Origin: Streptomyces griseiscabiei | GTDB taxonomy: Bacteria; Actinomycetota; Actinomycetes; Streptomycetales; Streptomycetaceae | DNA length: 64,000 nt | Direction: 5' to 3' | Assembly: GCF_020010925.1 (NCBI RefSeq) | Contig: NZ_JAGJBZ010000002.1 | Span: 2,542,001-2,606,000, forward strand | Program-made: the position numbers and the translations under genes | Shown: in pieces, positions 1 through 7,740 of the stretch | Numbering within the stretch: position 1 is the stretch's first letter | Layout: each line of letters starts with the position of its first letter | The notes under the pieces: model-generated | Seen by the model: the letters and a program-made list of their open reading frames with translations, nothing else | The model's database searches: none | Told to the model about the DNA's origin: nothing

Positions 1-423
1 CACCGGGAACAACGTCCGTACGAAGTCGGCCCGTTCGGCGACCAGGGCCTTGTCGCGCAGGGTGTAGCCGCCGAGCAGGACGTTCTCGGCGACCGTCATC
101 TCCCGGAACACGCTGTGCCCTTGGAGGACATGGGCCACTCCGGCGGCGAGCAGCCGCTGGGGTCCCTGGCCGGTGACGTCCTCGCCGCCGACGAGGATCC
201 GGCCCGAGCGCGGGGCGAGGAGACCGCTGGCCACCTTCAGGACGGTCGACTTGCCCGCGCCGTTGGGGCCGACCAGACAGACGATCGCCCCGGCCGGCAC
301 GCGGACCGTCAGCCCGCGCAGGACCGGCGCCGACCGGCCGTACCCGGCGCGGATGTCGTCGAGTTCGAGGAGGAGGGGGGAGCCGGTGGTGGGAGAGCCG
401 GTGGTGGGAGAGTCAGACGCCAA
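1..423 (-). CDS. livF: Branched-chain amino acid-type ABC transporter ATPase LivF (C-terminus cut by window)
   Basis: Second ATPase of a LivFGHMK-type importer, acting on the cytoplasmic face. The visible N-terminal half contains a Walker A P-loop (GPNGAGKST, about residue 50) and reads on through the Q-loop side (VLQGHSVFREMTV). The rest, with signature and Walker B, lies before base 1. In this frame no ATG or GTG exists between the upstream stop and the first conserved residues; the only candidate is TTG at 423, which overlaps the end of livG by 11 bases. The N-terminal leader contains a duplicated SPTTG sequence from a 15-bp tandem repeat (381-410). It is the last visible gene of the pqq-liv operon. 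The transported substrate is not determined by sequence; the start is uncertain. Confidence 0.85.
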   Translation of the reverse strand, partial: MASDSPTTGSPTTGSPLLLELDDIRAGYGRSAPVLRGLTVRVPAGAIVCLVGPNGAGKSTVLKVASGLLAPRSGRILVGGEDVTGQGPQRLLAAGVAHVLQGHSVFREMTVAENVLLGGYTLRDKALVAERADFVRTLFPV

Positions 424-1198
424 GGTATGCCCCGAGGACTCGTTCGTCGGACTGGATCAGCGAGGGCGGGCCCTGGGCGATCGGCCGGCCGCGGTCGAAC
501 ACGACGATGTGGTCGCTGAGGCTCATGACCATCTCCATGTTGTGCTCGACGATCAGGAACGTCCGTCCCTCGGCGTTGAGTTCGCGCACCAGGTCGCCGA
601 TGCGGTCGATCAGCGCGGGGTTGACCCCGCCCGCGGGCTCGTCCAGCAGGATCAGCTCCGGCTCGCTCGTCAGCACGCCCGCCAGCTCCAGCAGCTTCTG
701 CTGCCCCCAGGAGAGGTGGCGGGCCTCGGCCCGCTCCAGGTGTTCGATGCCCATCCGGGTCAGCCAGTAGCGGGCCCGCTCGGTCTCCGCGCGGGTGCCC
801 GAACGCCCGAGCTGTCCGGCGAGGCCGCGCGGCCGGATCGCGGCCAGGAGGTTGTCCAGCACGGTCATCCGGGGGAAGACCCGGCAGAGCTGGAAGGAGC
901 GCCCGATCCCGGCGCGGGCGATCCGGTGCGGGGGCCGGCCCGTGAGGTCGTACCCGCGGTACACGACGCTCCCGGAGTCCGGGCGGATCATCCCGGTGAC
1001 ACAGTTGAAGAAGGTCGTCTTCCCCGAACCGTTGGGCCCGATCAGGGCGTTGACCTTGCCGTGGTGGAAGGTCACGGTGGCCGCGTCGAGCGCGGTGACC
1101 CCGCCGAAGGTCTTGGTGAGGCCGGTGGCCGCGAGGCTCGCCTCGGGCTCCGCCCCGGGTGCCGTCCCGGACACCGCTTCAGCTGCCGGTTCGCTCAT
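413..1198 (-). CDS. livG: Branched-chain amino acid-type ABC transporter ATPase LivG
   Basis: ATP-hydrolysing subunit, 261 aa, a normal LivG length. Walker A is GPNGSGKTT near residue 54, the signature region reads LSWGQQKLLELAG, and Walker B is LILLDEPAGGVNP followed by the H-loop IVEHNM. The LivG-type insertion after Walker A (NCVTGMIRPDSG) and the typical AGGVNP variant separate it from LivF. Its start overlaps the end of livM by 20 bases and its stop overlaps livF, so the genes are probably translated together. It should drive uptake by the LivH/LivM channel. The neighbouring PQQ genes suggest a cargo linked to quinoprotein metabolism rather than leucine; that is inference. Confidence 0.9.
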   Translation of the reverse strand: MSEPAAEAVSGTAPGAEPEASLAATGLTKTFGGVTALDAATVTFHHGKVNALIGPNGSGKTTFFNCVTGMIRPDSGSVVYRGYDLTGRPPHRIARAGIGRSFQLCRVFPRMTVLDNLLAAIRPRGLAGQLGRSGTRAETERARYWLTRMGIEHLERAEARHLSWGQQKLLELAGVLTSEPELILLDEPAGGVNPALIDRIGDLVRELNAEGRTFLIVEHNMEMVMSLSDHIVVFDRGRPIAQGPPSLIQSDERVLGAYLGV

Positions 1199-2255
1199 CG
1201 CTCCTCGCCTCCGTCCGGTCGCGTCCCTCGAACTCCCCGTCCCGCTCCCGCAGTTCGGCCGCGGTCACCTCCCGGATGGAGGTGTCGCCGGTGCGGCGGA
1301 ACCGGCGGAGCAGGGCTCCGGCTGCCGGGATGACACCGTCGGGCATGAGCGTCACCACGACGCCGAGCAGCAGCCCCGCCACGACCAGATGCAGCGGTGT
1401 GTCCCCGTACTCGACCTTGGAGTACTCCAGGGCGTACCCGACGATCAGCGCTCCGAGCAGCGGCCCGTACAACTGGCGTACGCCACCGAGCAGTGCCATC
1501 AGCACCATGTACGAGCCACCGAGGACGGAGAACTGGAAGACCGGGTCGAGGTCGCCGAACCACAGGGCGTACAACCCGCCCGCCAGCGCGGTGAAGGCGG
1601 CGGAGACGACGAAGACCACCAGCTTGTAGGTGAAGGTGGGGATGCCGAGCGACTGGGCCTTGTCCTCGTCCTCGCGGATCGCCTTGAGGCCCATGCCGAA
1701 CCGGGACCGGTCGATGGCCCACCAGACCAGCAGGGCCAGCGCGAGCAGTGCCAGGAAGAGGAAGTAGAAGGTCCGGTGGTGCTCGGCGCGCAGCATGCCG
1801 GGGAAGGGCCGGGGTACGACCAGACCCCGGGAACCGCCGGTGAGCGACGCCCAGCTCTGGAAGACCAGCAGGGTGATGAGGACGAGGGCGATGGAGACGA
1901 TCACGAAGGAGGCGCCGCGTACCCGCAGGGCGGCCCAGCCGACCGGGACGGCGAGTGCCGCCACCACCGCCGCGGCGGCGAACAGCGCGGCGAAGGGCGG
2001 GAGTTCGGCCCTGGCGACCAGCAGGCCGGTCGCGTAGGCGCCGAGCCCGGCGAACGCCCCGTGGCCGAGGGAGACATAGCCCGTGAAGCCGCCGACGAAG
2101 TTCCAGGAGGTGGAGAGGACCGCGTAGTTGAGGATGGCGATGCCGACGGTGATCTCGTAGGGGCTCGGGGCCGCCGACGGGAAACTGAGAGCGACGGCCG
2201 CCGCCACCAGGAGGGCACCGACATGTACGGGTCGGAGGTCAGAACCTCTGCGCAA
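1179..2255 (-). CDS. livM: Branched-chain amino acid-type ABC transporter permease LivM
   Basis: Membrane subunit, 358 aa. It is rich in predicted helices from residue 10 onwards and carries the LivM hallmark LNYAVLSTSWNFVGGFTGYVSLGHG (shown here only as its key words: LNYAVL, GFTGYVSLGHG) and the ATPase-contact loop around KAIREDEDKAQSLGI. The C-terminal 40 residues are charged (RDRTEARSDERTGS) and probably cytoplasmic. The start overlaps livH by 17 bases and the end overlaps livG by 20, a tightly packed operon. It pairs with LivH to form the translocation path for the ligand of the binding protein encoded at 3134-4360. Confidence 0.9.
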   Translation of the reverse strand: MRRGSDLRPVHVGALLVAAAVALSFPSAAPSPYEITVGIAILNYAVLSTSWNFVGGFTGYVSLGHGAFAGLGAYATGLLVARAELPPFAALFAAAAVVAALAVPVGWAALRVRGASFVIVSIALVLITLLVFQSWASLTGGSRGLVVPRPFPGMLRAEHHRTFYFLFLALLALALLVWWAIDRSRFGMGLKAIREDEDKAQSLGIPTFTYKLVVFVVSAAFTALAGGLYALWFGDLDPVFQFSVLGGSYMVLMALLGGVRQLYGPLLGALIVGYALEYSKVEYGDTPLHLVVAGLLLGVVVTLMPDGVIPAAGALLRRFRRTGDTSIREVTAAELRERDGEFEGRDRTEARSDERTGS

Positions 2256-3126
2256 GCCGCCCCCCGAAGAATCCCTGCGGCCTGACGGCCAGCGTGGCGA
2301 AGAGCGCGACGTAGAAGACGGTCTGCGCCCAGGTGGTGGACAGTTCGAGTTGCAGCAGGCTCTGCAGGATGCCCAGCGTCATGGCGGCGATGGCGGCGCC
2401 CGGCACGCTGCCCAGGCCGCCGACGACGATGATGGCCATCAGCGGGCCGATCCAGTGCCAGTGCAGCGAGGGGTAGATGGTGGTGTCGAGGGCGAGTGCC
2501 GTGCCGCCGACGGCCGCTGTGGCGAGGCCGAGGCCGAAGCCGTAGCCGGCGATCCGGTCGGTGTCGATGCCGAGCAGCCGGGCGGCGTCCCGGTGCTGGA
2601 TGGTGGCGCGCAGGGCCTGGCCGAACCGGCTGTGCTTCATGAGCAGGTAGAGGCCGAGCAGGGCGAGCGCGGCCAGGCCGAAGGCGATCAGCTTCACCAC
2701 CGCCACCCGCGCCCCGAGGAACTCCACACTCGTTGCGCTGTAGCCGAGCCGGATGCGGCGCTGGGTGCCGCTGAACACGTATCCGAGCAGCCCCTCGACG
2801 ACCAGCGCCACCGAGAAGGTCAGCAGGACGGACATCATGGTGAGCGTCGCCGGGCGCAGCCGGGTCAGGAGCAGGCGTTGCAGGGCGACCCCGGCGGCGA
2901 AGAACAGCGGCACGGTGACGATCAGGGTGAGGAGCGGGTCGACGCCGGTCTCCCGGTGCGCGAACCAGGCCAGGTAGGCGGCGAGGATCAGGAAGGCGGA
3001 GTGGGCGATCATCACGACGCGCATCACACCGAAGTAGAGGGTGAGGCCCGCCGCCAGGAGGGCGTACAGCCCGCCCAGCAGCACACCGAGGACCAGGCTC
3101 TGGAAGACGAGACTCGCGGAGGGCAC
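2239..3126 (-). CDS. livH: Branched-chain amino acid-type ABC transporter permease LivH
   Basis: Membrane subunit of 295 aa, standard for LivH. It begins with a helix (LVFQSLVLGVLLGGLYALLAA) and contains the family loop RATIQHRDAARLLGIDTDRI that docks to the ATPase, then the GGLGSVPGAAIAA motif near residue 230. It starts 7 bases after the stop of the periplasmic-type binding protein and overlaps livM. Together with LivM it makes the heterodimeric pore. It is transcribed downstream of pqqABCDE, apparently on the same message. Confidence 0.9.
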   Translation of the reverse strand: MPSASLVFQSLVLGVLLGGLYALLAAGLTLYFGVMRVVMIAHSAFLILAAYLAWFAHRETGVDPLLTLIVTVPLFFAAGVALQRLLLTRLRPATLTMMSVLLTFSVALVVEGLLGYVFSGTQRRIRLGYSATSVEFLGARVAVVKLIAFGLAALALLGLYLLMKHSRFGQALRATIQHRDAARLLGIDTDRIAGYGFGLGLATAAVGGTALALDTTIYPSLHWHWIGPLMAIIVVGGLGSVPGAAIAAMTLGILQSLLQLELSTTWAQTVFYVALFATLAVRPQGFFGGRLAQRF

Positions 3127-3133
3127 GCCCGCC

Positions 3134-4360
3134 TCACCACTTCGGCTTCGGATAGATCAGATCGGCTTCCTTCTGCGCCCCGGGGAGCACGATCTGGATC
3201 TCGCCGCCGACCCACTGCTGGATCATGTGAGCGCTCTTCGGCCGTCCCTTGTCGTCCCACTTCAGCGGCCCCACGACGGTGTCCACCTGGTTGCCGTGGA
3301 GCCACTCCACCAGCTTGCCCTGGCAGTCCGGGTCCGGGGAGGCGCACCGTGCGGCCTCGACGGCGGCGGCCACCACCTGACCGGTCGTGTACGCGTTGGC
3401 CTGGTCCTCCTCGGGCGCCTTGCCGAACTGCTCGGTGTACTTCTCGACGAACTCCTTGTTGGACGGATAGTCGGCCTTCTGGGTGTAGCCGGTGGGCGCG
3501 AGGACGCCCTCGGTCCTGTTGCCGATGGCCTTCGCGAACTCCGGCTCGGTCGGCGCGGTGGAGAACGCGGCCAGCTTCGGCTGGTAGTCCAGCTGCTGCA
3601 GGGCGACGATCAGGTTGACGCCGTCCTGGTACTGGGTGCCGCCCACCACGATGTCGGCCCCGGAGTCGGCGATCCGGGCGGCGATGCCGCCGAAGTCGGT
3701 GGTGTTGGGCGGATAGACCTCGTCGACGACCGTCCGCACGCCGCCCTTCTCCAGCCTCTCCTTCAGCCCGTACGCGGTTCCCTGCGCGAAGGGGTCGTCC
3801 ATGGCGGCGTACGCGGCCGTCTTCGGACGCTCGCTCGCCGGCATGGCCAGGATGTGGTCGGCCAGGAGGTTGTAGTGGTCGTCGGCGACGGCCGGAGCGG
3901 CGTAGAAGAGGTTCCCGAAGCCCTGCTCGAAGACCTCCGGGGCCGCGCCCGCCGGTTCCACGAAGAGCATTCCGTACTCCTCGGCCACCCGTGCGGACGG
4001 GACGACGAGCCGGGTGGAGAACGGCCCGAAGAGCAGGTCGACCTCGTCCCTGCCGATCAGCTGCTCGTAGTCGGAGACGACCCGGTCGGCGTTGGACTGG
4101 TCGTCGAGGATCTTCAACTCGACCTTGCGGCCCAGCAGTCCGCCCTTGTCGTTGACGATCTTCGCCCAGGCCCGGTAGCCCCGTTCGACGCCCTTGCCGG
4201 GTTCGGAGAAGTCCCCGGTGAGGGGGAGGGAGACGCCGATGACGATGGGGTCGTCGGCGGAGTCCTGGGCACCGGCGCCGGAGCCGCAGGCGCCGGCGGT
4301 GAGCATCAGGGCGAGGGCGCCGACGGTGATCCCTCCTGGTCCGCGGTGCGTTCTGGTCAT
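3134..4360 (-). CDS. ABC transporter substrate-binding lipoprotein (LivK/PBP type I family)
   Basis: Extracytoplasmic receptor, 408 aa. The start is ATG at 4360, forming an ATGA overlap with the pqqE stop; longer frames upstream are out of context. The N-terminus has a lipobox-like signal (LMLTAGACGSG, cysteine near residue 24), so the mature protein is probably a lipoprotein. The body starts DDPIVIGVSLPLTGDFS, the classic Peripla_BP_6 opening, and contains the hinge motifs GPFSTRLVVPSARVAEEYG and VVGGTQYQDGVNLI. Translational coupling to pqqE is unusual for a Liv system and suggests that the ligand belongs to PQQ or quinoprotein metabolism. Alternatives include an alcohol, acid, aromatic compound or urea receptor. 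Confidence 0.88.
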   Translation of the reverse strand: MTRTHRGPGGITVGALALMLTAGACGSGAGAQDSADDPIVIGVSLPLTGDFSEPGKGVERGYRAWAKIVNDKGGLLGRKVELKILDDQSNADRVVSDYEQLIGRDEVDLLFGPFSTRLVVPSARVAEEYGMLFVEPAGAAPEVFEQGFGNLFYAAPAVADDHYNLLADHILAMPASERPKTAAYAAMDDPFAQGTAYGLKERLEKGGVRTVVDEVYPPNTTDFGGIAARIADSGADIVVGGTQYQDGVNLIVALQQLDYQPKLAAFSTAPTEPEFAKAIGNRTEGVLAPTGYTQKADYPSNKEFVEKYTEQFGKAPEEDQANAYTTGQVVAAAVEAARCASPDPDCQGKLVEWLHGNQVDTVVGPLKWDDKGRPKSAHMIQQWVGGEIQIVLPGAQKEADLIYPKPKW

Positions 4361-5472
4361 CGCTTGGCACCCCTCGTGACGTCCGTTCGGTGGCTGTCGG
4401 GCCCGCGGTACACGTACTGCGAGGCATCGGCGCGCGGCGTCCGTGACAGAGCGCGTACGACTGCGTGGTCGGGCGAGAGCGCGCAGGCGGGGTCGGTGCG
4501 GGCGGCGTCCCCGGTGAGCGCGTGGGCCTGACAACGGCAGCCGCCGAAGTCGATCTCGCGGCGGGGACACTCACCGCAGGGCCCGGTCATCCACTCAGTG
4601 CCCCGATAGCGGTCGAAGGCCGGCGAGCTGTTCCAGATCCACTCCAGGGACCTCTCGCGTACGTTCGGTACGTCCGGGCCCAGCATGTCCCGGGACGCGG
4701 GGCACGGCAGGACGGCGCCGTCCGGGGCGACCGTCAGTGACACCGCGCCCCAGCCGCCCATGCACGGCTTCGGCACCCCGTCGAAGTAGTCCGGCACGAC
4801 CCACACCAGCTCGATCGTGCCCGCCAGCCGCTCCCGTCGGCGCTCGACCGTCTCCCGGGCGCGGGACACCTGGTCGCGGGTCGGCAGCAGCGCGGCGCGG
4901 TTGCGCAGGGCCCATCCGTGGAACTGCACGTTGGCCAGCTCGATCCGCTCCGCGCCCCAGGCCACGCCCAGGTCCACGATGTCGTCGACCGCATCCAGGT
5001 TGTCGTGGTGCAGGACGACGTTGAGGCCCAGCGGCAGGCCCGCGTCCCGGACGACAGCGGCGGCCCGTTCCTTCGCCGCGAACGACCGGCGACCGCCGAT
5101 CCGGTCGGAGGCCACGGGATCGGCGTGCTGCACGGACAGCTGGACGCTGCGCAGTCCGGCGGAGACGAGCGCGGACATCCTCGGCGCGCTCAACCCGACG
5201 CCGCTGGTGACCAGTTGGGTGTAGATCCCGGCCGACTCGGCGGCGGCGACCACGGCGGTGAGGTCGCGGCGCAGCCGAGGCTCGCCACCGGAGAGGTGTG
5301 TGTGGACGACGCCGAGGTCCGCCGCCTGCTGGAACACGTCGGTCCATTCCTCGGTGGAGAGTTCGAGTGAACGGCGGGTGAGTTCGAGGGGGTTGGAGCA
5401 GTAGGGGCAGTGCAGCGGGCAGGCGTGGGTGAGTTCGGCCAGCAGGGCCCAGGGCGGCGGGGGGCTCGTCAT
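4357..5472 (-). CDS. pqqE: PQQ biosynthesis radical SAM enzyme PqqE
   Basis: Radical SAM enzyme that makes the carbon-carbon bond between the conserved Glu and Tyr of PqqA. 371 aa. The SAM cluster motif CPLHCPYC (CxxxCxxC) lies near residue 17, with the glycine-rich HLSGGEP later. The C-terminal SPASM region has the cysteines of CMGGWG, LPCPAS and GPCGECPRREIDFGGCRC for auxiliary clusters. Start ATG at 5472 overlaps the pqqD stop (ATGA), and its own stop overlaps the binding protein start. It should work on PqqA delivered by PqqD. The order pqqA-B-C-D-E is intact here. Confidence 0.96.
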   Translation of the reverse strand: MTSPPPPWALLAELTHACPLHCPYCSNPLELTRRSLELSTEEWTDVFQQAADLGVVHTHLSGGEPRLRRDLTAVVAAAESAGIYTQLVTSGVGLSAPRMSALVSAGLRSVQLSVQHADPVASDRIGGRRSFAAKERAAAVVRDAGLPLGLNVVLHHDNLDAVDDIVDLGVAWGAERIELANVQFHGWALRNRAALLPTRDQVSRARETVERRRERLAGTIELVWVVPDYFDGVPKPCMGGWGAVSLTVAPDGAVLPCPASRDMLGPDVPNVRERSLEWIWNSSPAFDRYRGTEWMTGPCGECPRREIDFGGCRCQAHALTGDAARTDPACALSPDHAVVRALSRTPRADASQYVYRGPDSHRTDVTRGAKR

Positions 5473-5744
5473 CGCAGCCAGCCCTCCTCGCGTACCCGGT
5501 CGAGGAACCGGGGCACCTCCCGCGCCACGGGGGCGTCCGGGAAGCGGGCCGCCAGCACGGCCACGATCTCGGCGACCCGCCGCCGCCCGTCGCACAGGCG
5601 CAGGACGTCCGCCGCCCGGCCGTTGAGGACCACCACCCGTTCCGGCAGGACCAGCAGGTCCGCGCGGCGCACGCGGTCGTGGCGGAGCAGGACGGAGCGT
5701 GCCAGCGCCGGCCGCCATCCGGTCGCGGTCCCGGTCGTGGTCAC
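5469..5744 (-). CDS. pqqD: PQQ biosynthesis peptide chaperone PqqD
   Basis: Small RiPP-recognition-like protein, 91 aa, that holds PqqA and presents it to PqqE. Start taken as GTG at 5744, which overlaps the pqqC stop by 4 bases (GTGA); a longer frame exists but would lie inside pqqC. Typical features are the strand region LLVLPERVVVLNGRAADVLRLCDG and the helix segment RRVAEIVAVLAARFPDA. The C-terminal sequence VPRFLDRVREEGWL matches the usual PqqD end. It is separate from PqqC, unlike the PqqCD fusions of some methylotrophs. Confidence 0.94.
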   Translation of the reverse strand: MTTTGTATGWRPALARSVLLRHDRVRRADLLVLPERVVVLNGRAADVLRLCDGRRRVAEIVAVLAARFPDAPVAREVPRFLDRVREEGWLR

Positions 5745-6421
5745 CGGCGCTCCTTCCGGTCGCCGTGGTCGACTGCGTCGAGCAGCGACCACAGCACGTC
5801 GCACTTGAAGGCGAGGGCCGCCACGGCACGCTCCTGATCGGCCCCGGTGCGGGCCCAGTCCAGGACCAGACCCAGTGCCTCACCGCTGTCCTGCCGCCCC
5901 TGGGTCTCGCGGGACCGGAAGTAGGCGAGGCCGTCGGCGTCGATCCACCGGTAGTGACGCTCGAACGCGGCGATGCGCGTGCGCATGATGTCCGGCGCCG
6001 ACAGTTCGGTGAGGGACGCCGCGACGGCTTCCAGCGGGGAGCGGAGCCGGCAGAAGTTGACGTATCCGTCCACCGCCAGCCGCACCCCGGGCAGCACGTC
6101 CGCACCGGACAGCAGCTCGGACCGGTCGAGCCCCGCGGCCTCACCCAGCCTCAGCCACCGCTCGATGGCGCCCTCGCCCTCGGCCCGGCCGTCGTGCTCC
6201 TCGATCCGCCGCAGCCACATACGGCGCAGCCGGGAGGTGTCCAGCTTGGCCAGGACCAGGGCGTCCTTGACGGGGATGTGCCGCTGGTAGTGGAAGCGGT
6301 TGAGGATCCACCGGCGCAGCTCGTCCGGGGTCAACTCCCCTTGGTGCATGCGGATGTTGAAGGGATGGGTGTCGTGATAGCGGTCCCGGGCCACGGCCCG
6401 CAGCCGTTCCTCGAAGCTCAC
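5741..6421 (-). CDS. pqqC: Pyrroloquinoline-quinone synthase PqqC
   Basis: Cofactor-free oxidase that catalyses the last ring closure and multi-electron oxidation to PQQ. 226 aa, close to the usual 230-250. The GTG start at 6421 overlaps the pqqB stop. Recognisable motifs are YHDTHPFNIRMHQGEL at the N-terminus, RFHYQRHIPVKDALVLAK, RIEEHDG and FERHYRWIDADGLAYFRSR. These include the histidine, arginine and tyrosine residues expected in the PQQ pocket. The distal KCDVLWSLLDAV is also conserved. I see no disruption. Confidence 0.95.
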   Translation of the reverse strand: MSFEERLRAVARDRYHDTHPFNIRMHQGELTPDELRRWILNRFHYQRHIPVKDALVLAKLDTSRLRRMWLRRIEEHDGRAEGEGAIERWLRLGEAAGLDRSELLSGADVLPGVRLAVDGYVNFCRLRSPLEAVAASLTELSAPDIMRTRIAAFERHYRWIDADGLAYFRSRETQGRQDSGEALGLVLDWARTGADQERAVAALAFKCDVLWSLLDAVDHGDRKERR

Positions 6422-7326
6422 AGGTGGATCACCATTCCGTCTCCGGCCACCTCGATGCCCCGGTCGGCCAGCCGCTTGTGCTGCGGTGCGCTCGGATCGA
6501 CGAGGGGGTTGGTGTTGTTCAGATGGGTGTAGAGACAGCGGGCGCGCAGCGGCGCCAGGAGCTCGGCGGTGCCGCCCGGCCCGTCGATCGGGAGGTGTCC
6601 CATACCGGTCGCGGTGCGGGTGGAGACGCCGGTGCGCCGGGGTTCCTCGTCGTCCCAGAACGTGCCGTCGACGATCACGCAGTCGGCGTCGGTGACAGCG
6701 GCCTGCAGGGTGTCCGGCCAGGCGGCGAGGGCAGGGGCGTAGATGACCGTCGCCCCGGTGGCGCGGTCGGTGAGCAACAGGGCCACGACCCAGGAGTCCC
6801 CGTCGGGCACGGGTAACTCGGCCGCGTAGCGCGGGCGTTTGGCGGAGACGGGGATCGCGCTGATCGTGAGGGCCGAGTCCGCGGAGAGCGGTACGGGCCG
6901 CCGCGGGGGCAGTCGGCGCCAGGTGAGAGGGGTGTAGGGGCCGAGGACAGCGTCCAGGCGCAGCCCGGTGAGCAGTGCCTCGCGTACGGGGGCGGTGGCG
7001 AGCAACTCCAGTCCGCCGGGGCCGGCTTCGCGCAGCCGGGCGATGCCGAGCGTGTGGTCGAGTTCGGCGTCGGTCAGGATCAGCCCGGCGATCGGCGTCC
7101 GCCGCGAACCGGGAGGAGGCCGCAGGGGTGGGCAGTCCTCGATCTGGTCGCCGATGTCGGGGGTGGCGTTGATGACGTACCAGCGGTCGTCGGAGGCCTG
7201 TACGGCGAGAGAGGCGTGGCGGCGGCGCCAGTGCGGGTGTGTGCGTGCCCCGGAGCAGCCGGGACACGCACAGTTCCACTGGGGTACGCCACCGCCCGCC
7301 GCGCTGCCGAGCACGCGCAGCAGCAC
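6418..7326 (-). CDS. pqqB: PQQ biosynthesis protein PqqB (metallo-beta-lactamase fold hydroxylase)
   Basis: 302 aa, GTG start at 7326, 9 bases after pqqA. The N-terminus (RVLGSAAGGGVPQWNCACPGCSG) has the CxCxxC zinc knuckle of PqqB. The MBL-type metal region appears as LILTDAELDHTLGI, and late motifs are DGTFWDDEE, HLPIDGPGG and HLNNTNPLVD. PqqB hydroxylates the cross-linked tyrosine before PqqC acts. The degenerate HxHxDH motif (TDAELDH) is normal for PqqB and does not indicate loss of function. Confidence 0.95.
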   Translation of the reverse strand: MLLRVLGSAAGGGVPQWNCACPGCSGARTHPHWRRRHASLAVQASDDRWYVINATPDIGDQIEDCPPLRPPPGSRRTPIAGLILTDAELDHTLGIARLREAGPGGLELLATAPVREALLTGLRLDAVLGPYTPLTWRRLPPRRPVPLSADSALTISAIPVSAKRPRYAAELPVPDGDSWVVALLLTDRATGATVIYAPALAAWPDTLQAAVTDADCVIVDGTFWDDEEPRRTGVSTRTATGMGHLPIDGPGGTAELLAPLRARCLYTHLNNTNPLVDPSAPQHKRLADRGIEVAGDGMVIHL

Positions 7327-7335
7327 GGCGGCGGG

Positions 7336-7449
7336 CTAACGGTCGCTCAGGAAATAGGCGGTGACCTCCAGCGCGGTCTCGACGACCACGTAGTCGGGGG
7401 TCTGCCAGCTGGTCGCCTCTTCGTCTACCCGCTGTACGGATTCGGTCAT
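7336..7449 (-). CDS. pqqA: PQQ precursor peptide PqqA
   Basis: A 37-aa peptide too short for most gene callers. It begins MTESVQRVDEEATSWQTPDY and ends VETALEVTAYFLSDR. The essential E-x3-Y pair is E-VTA-Y at residues 28 and 32, the Glu and Tyr that are joined to become PQQ. The preceding W-x-x-P-D-Y segment resembles other PqqA peptides. It sits first in the operon, directly before pqqB, with a plausible promoter about 50 bases upstream. Product assignment follows from the motif plus the intact pqqBCDE operon. Confidence 0.93.
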   Translation of the reverse strand: MTESVQRVDEEATSWQTPDYVVVETALEVTAYFLSDR

Positions 7450-7499
7450 GTGCCGTACCTGCCTTCCAAGGGGGGAACCTGTGGTGCGGCTGTGGTGCA

Positions 7500-7528
7500 G
7501 CATCACCAGCATCTGCCAGCCGGGTCAA
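7500..7528 (-). promoter_or_regulatory. Candidate promoter of the pqq-liv operon
   Basis: Reading the minus strand, TTGACC (7528-7523) is followed after 17 bases by TGATGC (7505-7500), a reasonable -35/-10 pair for the main sigma factor. It lies about 50 bases upstream of the pqqA start. No other gene lies between. The -10 is weak, so this is a candidate only. Confidence 0.45.
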
Positions 7529-7681
7529 TGGGTCGGCGGCAAAGTGATCCGATCTCTGGGTGGCTGAAAACGAGAACATCAAGGTCGGTCCCTGTCGGCC
7601 CAGTTGGCAAAACCCCTGTTGAGATGGACATGGCCAAGTGATCCTTCGGGTGAAGGTATGAACCTTTGGCTTTAACGGCAC

Positions 7682-7710
7682 TTGACCCTCGAATACATAC
7701 CTCCTACCTT
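7682..7710 (+). promoter_or_regulatory. Candidate housekeeping promoter of the sugar dehydrogenase gene
   Basis: TTGACC (7682-7687), a 17-base spacer, and TACCTT (7705-7710) fit a HrdB-type promoter, about 30 bases before the ATG at 7741. A GAGGAG ribosome binding site lies at 7728-7733. A small dyad AAGGT-ATGA-ACCTT at 7653-7666 just upstream could bind a regulator. The 291 bases between pqqA and this gene hold only these signals and the pqqA promoter. Confidence 0.55.
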
Positions 7711-7740
7711 CCAGGCACCCCCACTGCGAGGAGTTCGCCC

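Noticed and set aside
4361..4570. Longer N-terminus of the Liv-type binding protein
   Set aside because: Arg-rich and inside pqqE; the ATG at 4360 gives a proper lipoprotein signal and ATGA coupling.
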